In this document: in pieces, positions 1-11,013 of the stretch | Numbering within the stretch: the stretch's first letter is position 1 | Layout: each line of letters opens with the position of its first letter | Origin: Ricinus communis | Taxonomy: Eukaryota > Streptophyta > Magnoliopsida > Malpighiales > Euphorbiaceae | Length of the DNA stretch: 64,000 nt | Assembly: GCF_019578655.1 (NCBI RefSeq) | Contig: NC_063261.1 | Span: 1,116,001 to 1,180,000, forward strand | Direction of reading: 5' to 3' | The notes under the pieces: model-generated | What the model was told of the DNA's origin: nothing | Databases searched by the model: none | Seen by the model: the letters and a program-made list of their open reading frames with translations, nothing else | Translations under genes and position numbers: made by a program

Positions 1-19
1 AACCACCTAATGCCAAAGC

Positions 20-1320
20 ACAAAAGTCTTATGACATGTTAAAGGTAGCAGATAAGGGGTTATAGAATAGTTGTAAAAGGCATTCACACTTATCTCTCTT
101 TGCTTGACTAATGAGCATGAAGCTAGAAAACCACATATCAGAAAGATGCTTTAATAAAATATGAGAATTGATGAAAGAGATAGTGTCTGAAAATAATATT
201 GTCACAAATAACTTTTACAATACTAAGAAATTACTTCGTGGTATGGGCATACCGGTGGAAAAGATTGCTTATTTTTTAATGGATATATGATATATTGGTA
301 AGAAAATATTATCTTAGTGAGCTGTAAGATTTATGGCAATTCAAGGTTTAAGAAACTACATCAGGGGTCTAGATAAAAAACAGAAAGGAAGTATGGCATA
401 CATAAAAATGTATTATTTTCCTTTTAATCCTAGATTGCAGAAAATGTATGCCTCAAATTCTATTGTAAAGGATATGAGGTGGCATGCAGAGCATGAGGTT
501 GAAGATGGGGTTATGCGCCATATGTTTGATTCACCTTATTGGAAGCTAAGAGTCAGAATGTTAAATTCTTTGCACGGACGATTTTCAACCATTTGGTTAG
601 TCAAGCCAGTAGTACTCTTCATGGCCAGTGTTAATGATCCCGTATAATTTACCTCCATGGTTATGTATGAAGGAATAATACATGTTTTTATTTGTATTGT
701 TTCTGGTCCTAAGAAATCCAAAGGATAAGCTCGATGTATTCTTACAACCATTGATTGTAGATTTGAAACAGTTGTAGGAGGTGGGTGTATATACTTATGA
801 CATTTCACGGAGATAGAACTTTCGTATGCGAGCTGCACTCTATGTGGACTATTAATGACTTTCCTGCATACTCGATGTTGTCAGGTTGGGGAACTGTTGG
901 ATGGTTAACATGTTCGTATTGCATTTGAAACTCTGAGGCTTTTAGTCTTAAGTACGAGGGAAAACAGTCATGGTTTGACAACTATTAGAAGCTTTTGCTA
1001 ATCGATCATCTATTTCGTGCGAATAAAATGGCTTTCACTAAGAATAAGACACTTGGGATAAAAACCCTTCCCATTCGATTTGGGCATGATATTTTGCAGG
1101 AATTAGAAGACTTGGGAATTAAAAAGGATATGGAATATGGTGCCAAAGAAGTCAATGCCCTAATATGTAAAACATGCCGCTGGAAGAAAAGAAGCATTTT
1201 TGGGGATTTTCCTTATTGAAGTTCCAATATGATTCGCCATAATTTAGATGTCATGCATATAAAGAAGAATGTGTTTGATAATGTCTTCAATGTAATGAAT
1301 ATTCCAGGGAAAACTAAAGA
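20..1320 (+). pseudogene. CACTA transposase, TNP2 (Transposase_21) domain, broken
   Basis: TNP2-like transposase would cut and join the element ends in the nucleus. Pieces in several frames match the family in order: the motif ENNIVTNNFYNTKKLLRGMG near 200-250; FPFNPRLQKMYAS and DSPYWK at 418-545; WTINDFPAYSMLSGWGTVGW at 845-905; KKRSIFGDFPY and RHNLDVMHIKKNVFDN at 1180-1280. Several stops and frame changes separate them, so no full protein can be made. The match rests on recognisable family motifs only; the catalytic acidic residues were not mapped. Confidence 0.85.
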
Positions 1321-1539
1321 CTTATAAGTCTAGAGAGGAGCTTAATGATTATTGTCAGCTCCTTGAATTGCAATGTGATGGAACAAGAAAGTATCCAAAA
1401 GCAAGTTACACGCTTGACAAGCGTGTAAATGAAGTACTGTATGACTAGACTAAGAGTCTTAAATTTCTTGATGGTTATTATCTAATATGGCCCAGTGTGT
1501 TAACATGCAAAAGTTGAAGTCATTTAGGATGAAAAGCCA

Positions 1540-2500
1540 CGATTGTCATGTATTTATGCATAAATTAACTCCAATTGCTTCCATGAACTACTCCCTACAA
1601 ATATGTAGTAGGCCCTAACCGAACTTAATTTGTTCTTCAAAGAACTGATAACTAATGCCATAAATATTTGTTATATGCTTCAATTGGAGAGAGACATTCC
1701 TGTTATTCTATGTAAGTTGGAACAAACTTTCCCTCCAAGCTTTTTTGATTCCATGGAACATTTATTTGTCCATTTGGCTTATGAAGTGACAATTTCTCAT
1801 GGTGTTTCACGATCAGTATTGGAAATGAACGGAGAAGTGGTAATTGTTAGGCCAATGCAATACAAGTGGATGCATCCATTTGAGAGGTACTTTCTAAAAC
1901 TAAAAAACAATGTCAGAAACAAAGCAAAGGTTGAAGGGTCAATATGCAATGCTTACTTAATGGAAGAGGCATCCTCATTTTGTTCTTATTATTTTGAGGA
2001 CTATGTCACCATAAAATATAGAAATGTGCATCGAAATAATAATAGGCATGCCGACATTGTTGAGAATCAGGATGAGAATCTTTCTATATTCAAACATCCA
2101 GGCCGACCTTTTTGAAGGGGGAGAAAAGGTACATGATAGATGAAGAGTATAAAGCCCATCATAGTAATGTATTAGTTAATTTCTCTAAAATGTAACCCTA
2201 TATACAGTAAGTTGAACTATTCACCTTAAATTAATTATTGACTTTCATTTTTATTACCTCCTATTTACTAATTGTAATTACAATTATGAAAAAGGGTGTA
2301 TGTCTAACAATTGAGAATGATGCAACCAAACATGTCCAGTCAATAATAGATGCTAAACTTGAAAATGAGTTTGTAGATTGGTTCAAAAATTATGTAAATT
2401 TTGCATACATAGTACTTTATAATAATGCTAAGTTTCTAAGTCAATGCAGTAAAAATGGCAAATCCCTTTCAATTGTAGGCAAGTGATAACAAAAAAAAAA
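1540..2500 (+). pseudogene. CACTA transposase, DUF4218 region and linker, broken
   Basis: The open stretch 1630-2115 (161 codons) carries the DUF4218 signature: the segment MEHLFVHLAYEV, then MQYKWMHPFERYFLKLKN, then KVEGSICNAYLMEEASSF. This domain follows TNP2 in plant CACTA transposases. The next open stretch, 2238-2486, contains ENEFVDWFKNYV, which matches the linker that normally joins DUF4218 to DUF4216. The function of DUF4218 is unknown. The pieces sit in the expected order and orientation behind the TNP2 fragment. Confidence 0.8.
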
Positions 2501-2539
2501 ACCAACTAATAAAGGATTTATTGAGGGGCGTTTTCAGAT

Positions 2540-3165
2540 TAGTCATGACCTATCCAGAGTATTTTGTTAATGGGTTTAGATTCCATAAAGCTAGGCATGA
2601 TTCAAGTAAATCAACAATGAACAATGAAGTGTGTCTACGAGGTTCAAGTTATAGTGTGGATGAGAGCAATAATTATGGCTGACTGTTAGAAGTTGTGCAG
2701 TTGGAGTACCCAAGTTTGCTAATTAAGAAGACTATACTATTCAAGTGTGAGTGGTTTGACCCGACATCGAATTTGGGTACAAAGGTTCATACCGAGTACA
2801 AGCTTATTGATGTAAGCTATAAGTGCAAGTTTAATCGGGATGAAGCATTTATACTTTCAATTCAGGCAAATCGAGTTTATTATTGCACATATCCGAGGTT
2901 GCATTGAGACAAGAGCGACTAGTGGGCCTGCAAAATAAAAGCAAGATTTGATATGAGTGTTTCATAATCATCATTAAAAACACCGTCAGCTCTAACACCA
3001 TCATTTCAAGAGGATCAGTTGAATATATATGTTTTGATATAGTTAGACGAAGATCCAGCTTCTTTGAATGATGTTGATGGTGGGTTAATAGAATTTAAAG
3101 ATGAAATTAGCAGCAGTGACGATGACTTGGAACTTGATTCAAAAACAGATAACTAGAATGGAGAG
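2540..3165 (+). pseudogene. CACTA transposase, DUF4216 and acidic C-terminus, broken
   Basis: A frame starting near 2540 reads YPEYFVNGFRFHKARHD, then, after one stop at 2680, VQLEYPSL, LFKCEWFD and FILSIQANRVYYCTYPRL. These match the DUF4216 domain at the C-terminus of CACTA transposases. An acidic serine/aspartate-rich tail (SSSDDDLELDS) follows to about 3165, as in other family members. The main breaks are the stop at 2680 and stops in the tail. Confidence 0.8.
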
Positions 3166-3685
3166 TCAGGTAATACTGATACTTAGGCATATAAGATGTT
3201 TTCCTGTAATTAACTCATATGAATTATAACTACTAAAGATTCGAGCCATAGAATTTCTCAATTCTGACATGCTATTTTTATATTCACTACTTTCTATTAC
3301 TTTAAGCTTTTGATGAGTTTTTAATAATTTATGATGTTTCTAATATTCCAAAAAATGAAATAATTCAGATGATAAAAAGATTTTTATTGGACACATTCTT
3401 GTTTATACTGTACTTTATAACATTTTTGTTTATAGTATATTAGTTTTACTATAGATTTTTGTATGTAATTATTTATATTTTGCAATTTCATAATTTTAAT
3501 TTTAATTTTTAATTTATTTATTATATTATCATTAATATTAATATTATATGCTAATTAATCTTATAAAAAATGCATTTAGTGACGGATTAGTGACGATCAT
3601 TAAATATATATTTAAAAGAAATAGATAGCAATGGCTTAGCGATGGACATTTAAAAATTATTTATAAAATTAAAGAATATAGTGAT
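3166..3685 (+). repeat. CACTA subterminal noncoding region
   Basis: Very AT-rich DNA with no gene. From about 3575 it holds degenerate short repeats (tagtgacgga, tagtgacga, tagcaatggc, tagcgatgga) of the kind packed near CACTA ends. The same words continue at 58586-58754. The last 8 bases, 3678-3685, are the target duplication of the hAT element that follows. Confidence 0.6.
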
Positions 3686-5336
3686 TAGGGCTGAGCACGG
3701 ATCGGTCCAATTCGGTTATTTATAAATCACTAGTACCATACCAAACCTCGGTTATTTTAAAATTGAAGGTACCAGTACCGTACCAAACATAAAAGGATCC
3801 AATACCGTATTGTACCAATTTTACGGTTCAATACAGTTTGGTTCGGTGCTATTTTCGGTTCTAAAAAATTTAAAAAACACAACTTTAATCTCATCTTTAA
3901 TCAAATACATTTAGAGAAAATATGATTACCAACCTAAAAAAAGTAGCACGAAAATCTGAATTAAAATTGCAATCACACTCTTGAACAACTTGTTTCGCAA
4001 TTCAATCACTTGCAAATACAATAATTCATTCAATATTCAAATACAAAACATTAAAATATATATTACTACTAGCATAAAAATATTTTACAGATGGCAATCA
4101 TTAAAATAAATAAATTTACAAACTTTATATAGCACTAAAATACATGTCCAAAATTAGCAAAGGAATGTTATTACCTCCCCTCAAAATTAGCACTCCACAT
4201 TTAATCTTGGTATAAGGGACTCACCAATCTCAAGATCTTGAATAATTTCTACAATAAAAGTAAAAAATAACATCAATAAGACTTAACAGCATCAACAATA
4301 AACAAACATATGTAAGAAGTAAAGGAATATTACCTGACTCTATGCTTTCAATATCCTCTATTGATTCTTGTAGTCGGATAGGTTTATTTGAACTTCTAAG
4401 CCAATCTTGACATCAAATGAGGACCTCCGCTGTTGTAGGAACTAAAGAACTTCTATATTGTTAAAAGATGTTTTGACAATTTTTTCTCAAGTTTTGTTTG
4501 ATCCTTTTCAAAAAAATTAAATTTATAAATATAATTTAATATTTTTATATTTTAATATTAATTTATAATATTTTAAAAGTTAATAAATTAATTATTTTTA
4601 AATATTTAATCTTTTAAGTTTTATTAGTATAATAATATAAAAATTATTTTTAAAATATTTATTTCTTAATTTTAATATTTATATAAATTAATACTTTTAG
4701 TATAATTAATATTATTATTCTTAAAATAAAAATATTATATAATTAAAAATTAATTTATTAATAAATATAGAGTAAATAATATTATATTTATATAATAATA
4801 TCTTTTTATAATTTTTACTAATTTATATAACTTTTTATTAAATTAAGTAATTTTTTAATTAACTTGTCAAAAATTTCTAGATAGTAAATAAATTTTAAAT
4901 CTAGTGTTATAGTATGTATACTAGATTACTAGTATCAATATACTATGTGACATATTAATATATATAACTTATATTTTTTATAGAGTATAAAGTATATTAT
5001 AATATTATAGTTATTTTTAATATATATTATTTTTTATATTTCCGATAACAATTGCTTGAATTATATAAATGATAAATATAAAATAATTTTTATAGAATAT
5101 ATGTACTATTTTTTTTAATATATGTATTATTTATATAATATAAATAATTATTTATAAATATATGTAAAAAATTCGGTTCTACGACGGTTTTACTAAAGAA
5201 CCGACCTACCGTAATAGTAAAAAAATTCGAATCGGTTCAATTCGGTTATAAAAACTTTTAGTTTTTTCGGTTCTAGTACTTTTCGATACGGTTATTCGGT
5301 TCGGGCGGGAATCACCGAGATCCATGCTCAGCCCTA
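3686..5336 (-). mobile_element. hAT-superfamily DNA transposon, internally decayed
   Basis: The ends form inverted repeats: TAGGGCTGAGCACGGATC at the left and the complement of TAGGGCTGAGCATGGATC at the right. The 8-bp direct repeat atagtgat flanks it exactly at 3678-3685 and 5337-5344. Eight-bp duplications and short TAGGG-type ends are typical of hAT elements. Both subterminal zones are rich in cggtt/ggttcgg words. The interior from 4500 to 5170 is extremely AT-rich with no coding signal. A transposase C-terminus remnant on the - strand sets the orientation. Confidence 0.9.
4335..4470 (-). pseudogene. hAT transposase C-terminal dimerisation region remnant
   Basis: Read on the - strand this stretch gives a short frame ending CQDWLRSSNKPIR and then an acidic tail (IEDIES). 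This matches the C-terminal end of plant hAT transposases of the RICESLEEPER/Ac type, where a WLRSS segment follows the dimerisation domain. One TGA stop lies just before the Cys-Gln-Asp. A splice-donor-like GTAA follows the tail. The rest of the transposase is not recognisable, so the element is not autonomous. Confidence 0.65.
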
Positions 5337-5355
5337 ATAGTGATAGAGTAGCGAT

Positions 5356-7624
5356 TGTTAGCATCCATTTTCCGGATCTAGATATTGAGAAAATTACGAA
5401 AAATCCTATGTTGAAAGTTACTGCCTTCTCGAGTCTCTGAAGATAGAGGACAGGCGAATCCAAGGTTAGGATTGAGATTAATCCAACTAAAATCACCATT
5501 TTTGAAATCAATTTGGAGTTAATTATTAGAAAAATAAAGTTTGAGGATCAAAACGATAAATTTTGCAAGTTCAGGGACTAAATTGTAGACTTTTTGAAAA
5601 CTTTTCCCTTTTCAGAGCCAATCGGCTCTATCAGAGCCGATCAGGTCATCATAGAGTCGAATAAGCTTTGTGCAAATTCGACCGGCTCTACACAGTGCCG
5701 ATTCATATTTTTTCTTGGTTCGATGCCATTTTTTAGTAGTTTTACGTCCAAAATAATATTTCTGAAGGTATTTAATAATAATTAATAGATTTAATGATAT
5801 TTATTTAAATATTAAATATTTAATTTATTTATTGGATATTGGCAAGTAATTATCTAATAAAAGAAAATCAGTTCTTTAAAAAGAGTTTGAAAGAAGATTG
5901 AAGTCTATCTGCTCCTCTAGAGTTTCCTAAAACCTACCTCTATAAATAAAAAATAATGACCTAAGGTTGGGGGATTGGCGACATCGATTGGAGGTTACTG
6001 CTATTATAAACCTACGTCATTTAAGCAAAAGCTTTCTTTTGTAACTAGAGAGCAATGTCACTAAGAAAGAACCCTAGATTTAGAAACTTTTTGTGAACGA
6101 CATAAGTCTTTCCATATATTAAACAACATTGTATTCCCAATATGTCTTTGATTTAACTGCATCATCATCTCTCGAGACTCGTAGAATGATCAACTACAAT
6201 GACAATCTTAGGGTTCCCCTACATCCATCATCAACATCCCTCTCCCAATAAACTAGTTTTTCTTTTCTTTTATGTTTTCTCATGAAAACATGATTAGGGT
6301 TTCTTTTGTTTCTTGTTTCCTATGTTTGATGAATTAGATTAGGATTTCTTATAGATTAATATGTTGTTGATTTTATTAGATTTTGAATTTGATAATAAGA
6401 ACACATGGGATCTTGAATCTGATAACATATTTGCCTTTGGATTTTGAATCAAATTAGTCCAACGATTAGGATTACATATTGGATTTATGTTTTCTTCATA
6501 GTTTTTTCATTAGATTAGTTTTCTAGTGTTATATAATTAAAATATGAAATCTGCCATACTTGTCTACTGTATGTTCAGACTTTTAGGGTTTACATGACTT
6601 TTTTAGGGTTTCTAGTTTAATATGATGTTATTTATATCTTTTATCTTGTCTTTTTCATTTTATAATTAATTTCTTTTACCTTATATGCTTGTGAAATTAG
6701 CTCTAGGACATGAGAATCACACAGAAACTGTAAAAACTAGCCTGGACAAGTCCAAGAGTCGATCCGATTCGGCTCTATGTTGAGCCGATCGGCTTAGCTC
6801 ACATCAGCCCTAGATTTTTATGAATTTTTGATGTCTTTCTTGGTTTATTCATGTACTATACTTAGTTTTAGCCCTTTAATTGTTTTTAGTTGTAGGCTGG
6901 ATTATAATATCTAGATTTACTTTCTCTACTTTATTTTCTATTTATTTTATATCAAATAATTGTAACATAAATACTTAATTAAAATAGGACATATAGATTT
7001 TAGGCTAAAATTGGACCCGACATGAAAACTATAGTCCATTAGGCTAATCAATGGTAATTAAGCTTTAAATTCTAAAATCAATATAGACTTAGTAGGCTTC
7101 ACTATGTTTTAGTTAGGTTAATTGGGCCGCATGCGATTTAGGTTCACACAATTGAGTCTTATTATAATAAGTAGTCCATCTAGGATTAAAGGCTTGGTAA
7201 AATATAACTTATAATTGGGCTAGACTAGGAAAGCTTTGTACATAATTAATTAGTAAAATTAGATTACTGGGCTTTAATAAAATGGGATAGACTTAAGTGA
7301 ACTATATGTGCTATAGGGTATGCTTGTATATGAATTTTTGTGTTTATATGGAATAATTTGTTATAACAATAAAATTAAAAAATAAGATACACAAATACGG
7401 ACATTGGCTTCTAGATCCATCTTTGGATTTGTGGCATAAGCTTCCTTGTAGGATTTGAGAAATGCCACTCATTAGTAAAAGTGTCTCAGTGATTACCCGA
7501 GTGGGGACTCCCATCTCCGCGCTAGCCTTAGTGACTACTTAGCATGTTCCCGATTCGGTTGAAAGCCTTATAGTGCCGTAGTCGCTAAAGACACTTGGGT
7601 GTACACCCAAAACTGCCACCCACA
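5356..7624 (+). repeat. C1 5' LTR
   Basis: It begins TGTTAGCATCC and ends CCACCCACA, followed by a primer-binding site. The same 2.2-2.3 kb unit recurs at 56339-58585, at 59826-63535 (interrupted) and as 5' parts at 42012-42975 and 58755-59825. A TATA box lies about 585 bases in. Clusters of the palindrome AGCCGATCGGCT and variants lie upstream of it (5615-5700) and about 810 bases downstream (6757-6794). Confidence 0.85.
5939..5949 (+). promoter_or_regulatory. TATA box of C1 5' LTR
   Basis: The sequence ctctataaataa is in the same place in other C-family LTRs: about 56893 (ctataaatag), 61715 (tttataaata), 42502 (tttataaata) and, mutated, 59302 (ctatacatag). Conservation of position supports it as the U3 core promoter. 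Confidence 0.65.
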
Positions 7625-7625
7625 G

Positions 7626-7643
7626 TGGTGACTCTGCTAAGGA
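7626..7643 (+). other. C1 primer-binding site
   Basis: TGGTGACTCTGCTAAGGA lies one base after the LTR and starts with TGG, which would pair with the CCA end of a tRNA. The related copy at 63537 reads TGGTGACTCCACTAAGGA. I could not assign the tRNA with certainty. Confidence 0.65.
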
Positions 7644-8364
7644 TAAGAAAAGCTGATTGTAGTGTATGTTTGTCTTTAATTTTATTATTTAATGAATTAT
7701 TCTTGCATCACTACACCATTATCACACATCGTGCACTTTGGTCTCTATAGCCCCGATGGCGTCGGTTAGTGTTTCTTTAGTTCAACTCGTACCCTAGAAT
7801 TGCAACACTGGCTAACCATCACTCATAAGTAATGAGTGAATTTCCTTTTTTGCATAGACCCTTGAATGGGGAGATGAGCCAAGGAATATCACTTTTTACT
7901 TGTGGGAGTCTTTATCCTTACCCAAGACTCAGCTCATGGTAATGACCGTAGTAATCTCCCTTAGGAATCCTATTGCTTGCTATATGAAATGTTTCTCTTT
8001 ATAAGTGTCTAAAGCCCATGTATTAAAACATTGGCCTAAAACATGTGGAAGCAGGCCCTAGGCTCAAAATATGCAGGCTCTTATGTTTATATTGAGAAAC
8101 ATTGCCTTGTTTTCTTTTTAAATCTGCTTTGAGAGTTTATGATATGCGCGTCGGGCCTACTATCCCTTATTGATAGAAAGTCTAGACCTAAAATCTTAGA
8201 GGAATAAAGACTCACCACGAACTATGTGCAGGAATAATAAGGTTGGAAGGATGAATTGTATATTAATGTGTATGCTAACCCTTTTCTTTTTCTATCTTTA
8301 TGCACTGCATGTGCATCATGCATCTCACACATCGCATGTATCATACTAGCCCTTATCTTTTAGC
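7644..8364 (+). other. C1 leader between PBS and gag
   Basis: Noncoding in all frames. The first ~450 bases match the DNA after the PBS at 63555-64000, so this is a conserved family leader. It is a plausible place for a packaging signal, but none can be pointed to. Confidence 0.55.
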
Positions 8365-9340
8365 CATATAGATTCTCATGTGGGTCAAAAGATACAAGAT
8401 AGTGGGAGGCTGGAAAAGGTACCAATTTCTATAAGAATCCAAGCTATATTAGAACATCTTGAAAGACTAAGATGCCAAGCTACTGAAGCTACATCTGAAA
8501 TGGCTAATGAAAGAGCCAACCAACAAGACATTGGGATCCTTAAAAATGCTGTCATTGCCGATTTGAGGGGTGTGATTCGGGAAGAGCTCTAACAACTTTC
8601 AATTGGGATGGCTTCAAACCAAGCCCCACCTATTGCTCCTATTGCACCAGCTAATCTCCTTGTTGCTATTGACCCGATTGTAGTTGCTACCGACATTGTT
8701 ACTGCCATTGTAGCTGCTACTGCTGTTGCTGCTAATGCCAATGCTGAGGATGCAATTAGAAGGGCAGTGCCTCGAAATTTTAGGACTTTGTTGAATTTAT
8801 GCTAGACGAGGCAAAGAGTGAGACCGCCCTTGCCACCAATGAACCTGTAAGTGGCTTGAGAGCTAGGCTTGACAAGACGCAAGGCATGCTGAAAATCAAA
8901 GGTCTTGACCCTACCTATGATTTTAAGAGCTGGTTTTGACAAGCAAAGACAAGCTACTTACGAAGTTTAGAATACCTGAGATGAACAAGTTTAACAGGAG
9001 TGTTGATCCGAAAGTTCATCTAAAACAGTATGTAATAATCATGGGAATTACTCAGCCAATTAAGACCTAAATTATTAAGCTATCCCTTGAAGGACTTGCT
9101 GTAAACTAGTACCATGGTTCGTAAAAATCCGCCAAAGCTGAATGGCGTGATTTGTATAGTTCTTTTGTCAAGTAATATGATTATAATACTTTTTTGGAAG
9201 TGTCAATTAGGAATCTTGAGTCTACCAAGCAAAAGCCAAATCAATCCTTCTCTTATTTCTTGATCAAATGGAGGATTAAAGCTGTATTAATGAGGAACAA
9301 GCCCTCTAAAAAGGACCAAGTTCATATGGTGGTTCGAAAT
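8365..9340 (+). pseudogene. C1 gag, first part, broken and interrupted by element A
   Basis: Frames in this stretch give an N-terminal helical segment (8380-8592: ILEHLERLRCQATEATSEM), an Ala-rich segment (8608-8805), and from about 8960 the retrotransposon gag core: EMNKFN, VDPKVHLKQYVIIMGITQ, IIKLSLEGLAVN, then NLESTKQKPNQSFSYFLIKW near 9210-9280. Stops replace Trp codons near 9106. The frame is cut at 9340 by element A and resumes at 36048 (LVKRLQMMNPKTFLDLYNDG). The protein would form the virus-like particle. Confidence 0.75.
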
Positions 9341-10890
9341 TGATATCCTTGATATTACACATGTTTGCATGCTTGTTTTAAGTTGTTTTTAGAGCAAATT
9401 ATGTGTTTTTGTATTAGAATCACCCTATTTTAGTTTTCTTTGTGCCTCAGGTGATTTTCTAGGTACATCATCAAAATTAGAGAGAAATCGGAAATAAATA
9501 GATGAATCGGGCACGTCAAACTATTCAACATGCCCTGCCAACATGCCCGTGCTGAGGAGCACGGTCAGGGTCAGAGGGAATGCTGAATGCCTTATCCATG
9601 GTGAGAAGAAGAAAATTGTAACACGATTTGCGAGACCGAGGAGCATGCCTGTGCTGAGCGGCACAGCCCAAATCCAAGCTGTGCTAAAGAAGGCTAGATG
9701 TATAGTTTTATGCTCAACACGGCATGGATCCAGGCCATCCTAGTCAGCTGGAACATAGGCGTGTTGAATCCTAAAACCTAATTTAAAAGAAAAGAAGTAG
9801 GAAAGAGAGAGAGAGAGATTAGAAGATAGAGGGGAAAGCGGAAAAAAAAAGAACCTTAGGGTATTCAAGACAGACTTTGAGAGCAACCTTCCAGACGATC
9901 AAGAAGAGGAAAACATAGACGAATTACACTTCAGCATCATCCGGGTTAGCTGTTCTTGAGGACTGGATTAAAGATTCAAAGGAAAGAAGAAGGAGATCTT
10001 GAGCTATAGAGATTGGATCCAGAGTAATTCAAGAGGAGATAGCATTTCACCATTTAAGAAAAGGGTGTTCATGTTCTTTTCAATTCTTGTTTGCTTTGGA
10101 TTTGATTCTTGTATTAGTTTAATCATGAACATGTGTAACTAATCTTGTTAAACCTATTTTGGGGTGATCTTTAGCCATGCTAGGCTTGTTTTGGGCTTAA
10201 ATGATTGGATTGTTGATTTAAGGTTGTAGTTTTCATTCAAGTATAATGAAATCTATTGTTTCTTCTTCATTATTGAATTAATTTGAAAACTCCTTTGCAA
10301 TTGAGAAACTCAATTGAGTTTGGACAACTGCTTGTGTGATTAGGTGATTTGCATCTTAGAAATAAGTGTAATAATCCATTAGAATAAGAACTAGACATTC
10401 TTATTAGCGGTAATTTAGAGATTAATGTTATTCTAGAATCAATTGTTAGGAAGAGATTCCAACTTTAGATCCTTAGAGTTAGGAATTGGTTAACTCAAGA
10501 GAGAGGCCAATTCATTTAAGAAATTATCCACACATCGTAGTTCTCAATCAATCAATTTATAATTTATTATTTCTACAGATCGCAATTCTCAATCAATTAA
10601 TTCATAATTTATTATTTGCAAGCCGGCTAGCTAAAGTGATCCCCAATTGGGTTAATTCATCTCATTGTCATTTTCAACTTTCATCCTCTTTGTTAAAATT
10701 TAATTTTCAATTGCATTCTTAATAATTTTTTAGTTAATAATCTTCACTACCTTTTGATCGGTTAGATAATAGGAATAGTGTAGTAATAGTAGTTTCTTAG
10801 TTCCCGTGGGATATTGATACTTGCCATAGTTAGATTACATTCGATAAGTGCACTTGCTTGTAGATTGCTAGTTGTGTTTAGCTAGCATCA
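9341..10890 (+). repeat. A 5' LTR
   Basis: It starts TGATATCCTTG and ends GCTAGCATCA. It is clearly the same sequence as 34523-36047 with scattered substitutions and small indels. From 9505 to 9755 it holds the family word cluster (gcacg, cgtgct, gagcacgg, caacacggca). A purine-rich GA tract follows at about 9800-9850. Confidence 0.9.
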
Positions 10891-10896
10891 AGTTTT

Positions 10897-10914
10897 TGGC
10901 GTAGTTCTTGGGGA
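10897..10914 (+). other. A primer-binding site, tRNA-Asp type
   Basis: TGGCGTAGTTCTTGGGGA lies 6 bases after the LTR. It is a decayed match (13 of 18) to TGGCGCCGTTGCCGGGGA, the complement of the 3' end of plant tRNA-Asp usual for Athila elements. Elements B (26397) and D (46699) have better versions. Confidence 0.7.
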
Positions 10915-11013
10915 CTTGTTTTGAGAAATATTGTGAACTTTTTTTATTTGTTTTGTTTAATTTTATTCTTTTATTCATTTGTGTTGTTGGTTATTAATTA
11001 TTTTAGGCAGTGT

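Larger units (their letters stand above)
1..3685 (+). mobile_element. CACTA (En/Spm) DNA transposon relic, left part
   Basis: Fragments of one CACTA transposase gene lie in order on the + strand: TNP2/Transposase_21 domain, then DUF4218, then DUF4216. This order is typical of plant CACTA elements. The 3' part is AT-rich noncoding DNA with short repeats of the type ttagcgatgg and tagtgacgga. The same kind of repeat returns at 5345-5355 and 58586-58754, after the hAT and C1 insertions. The left end and the CACTA terminus lie outside the window. It is the oldest layer of the nest. Confidence 0.85.

Noticed and set aside
3400..3560. AT-rich low-complexity DNA as an origin or matrix attachment site
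   Set aside because: Composition alone does not support this; it is inside the decayed CACTA element.
8608..8805. Ala/Ile-rich 65-codon frame as a separate small gene
   Set aside because: It is collinear with the gag N-terminal region of C1 and lies between two gag pieces.
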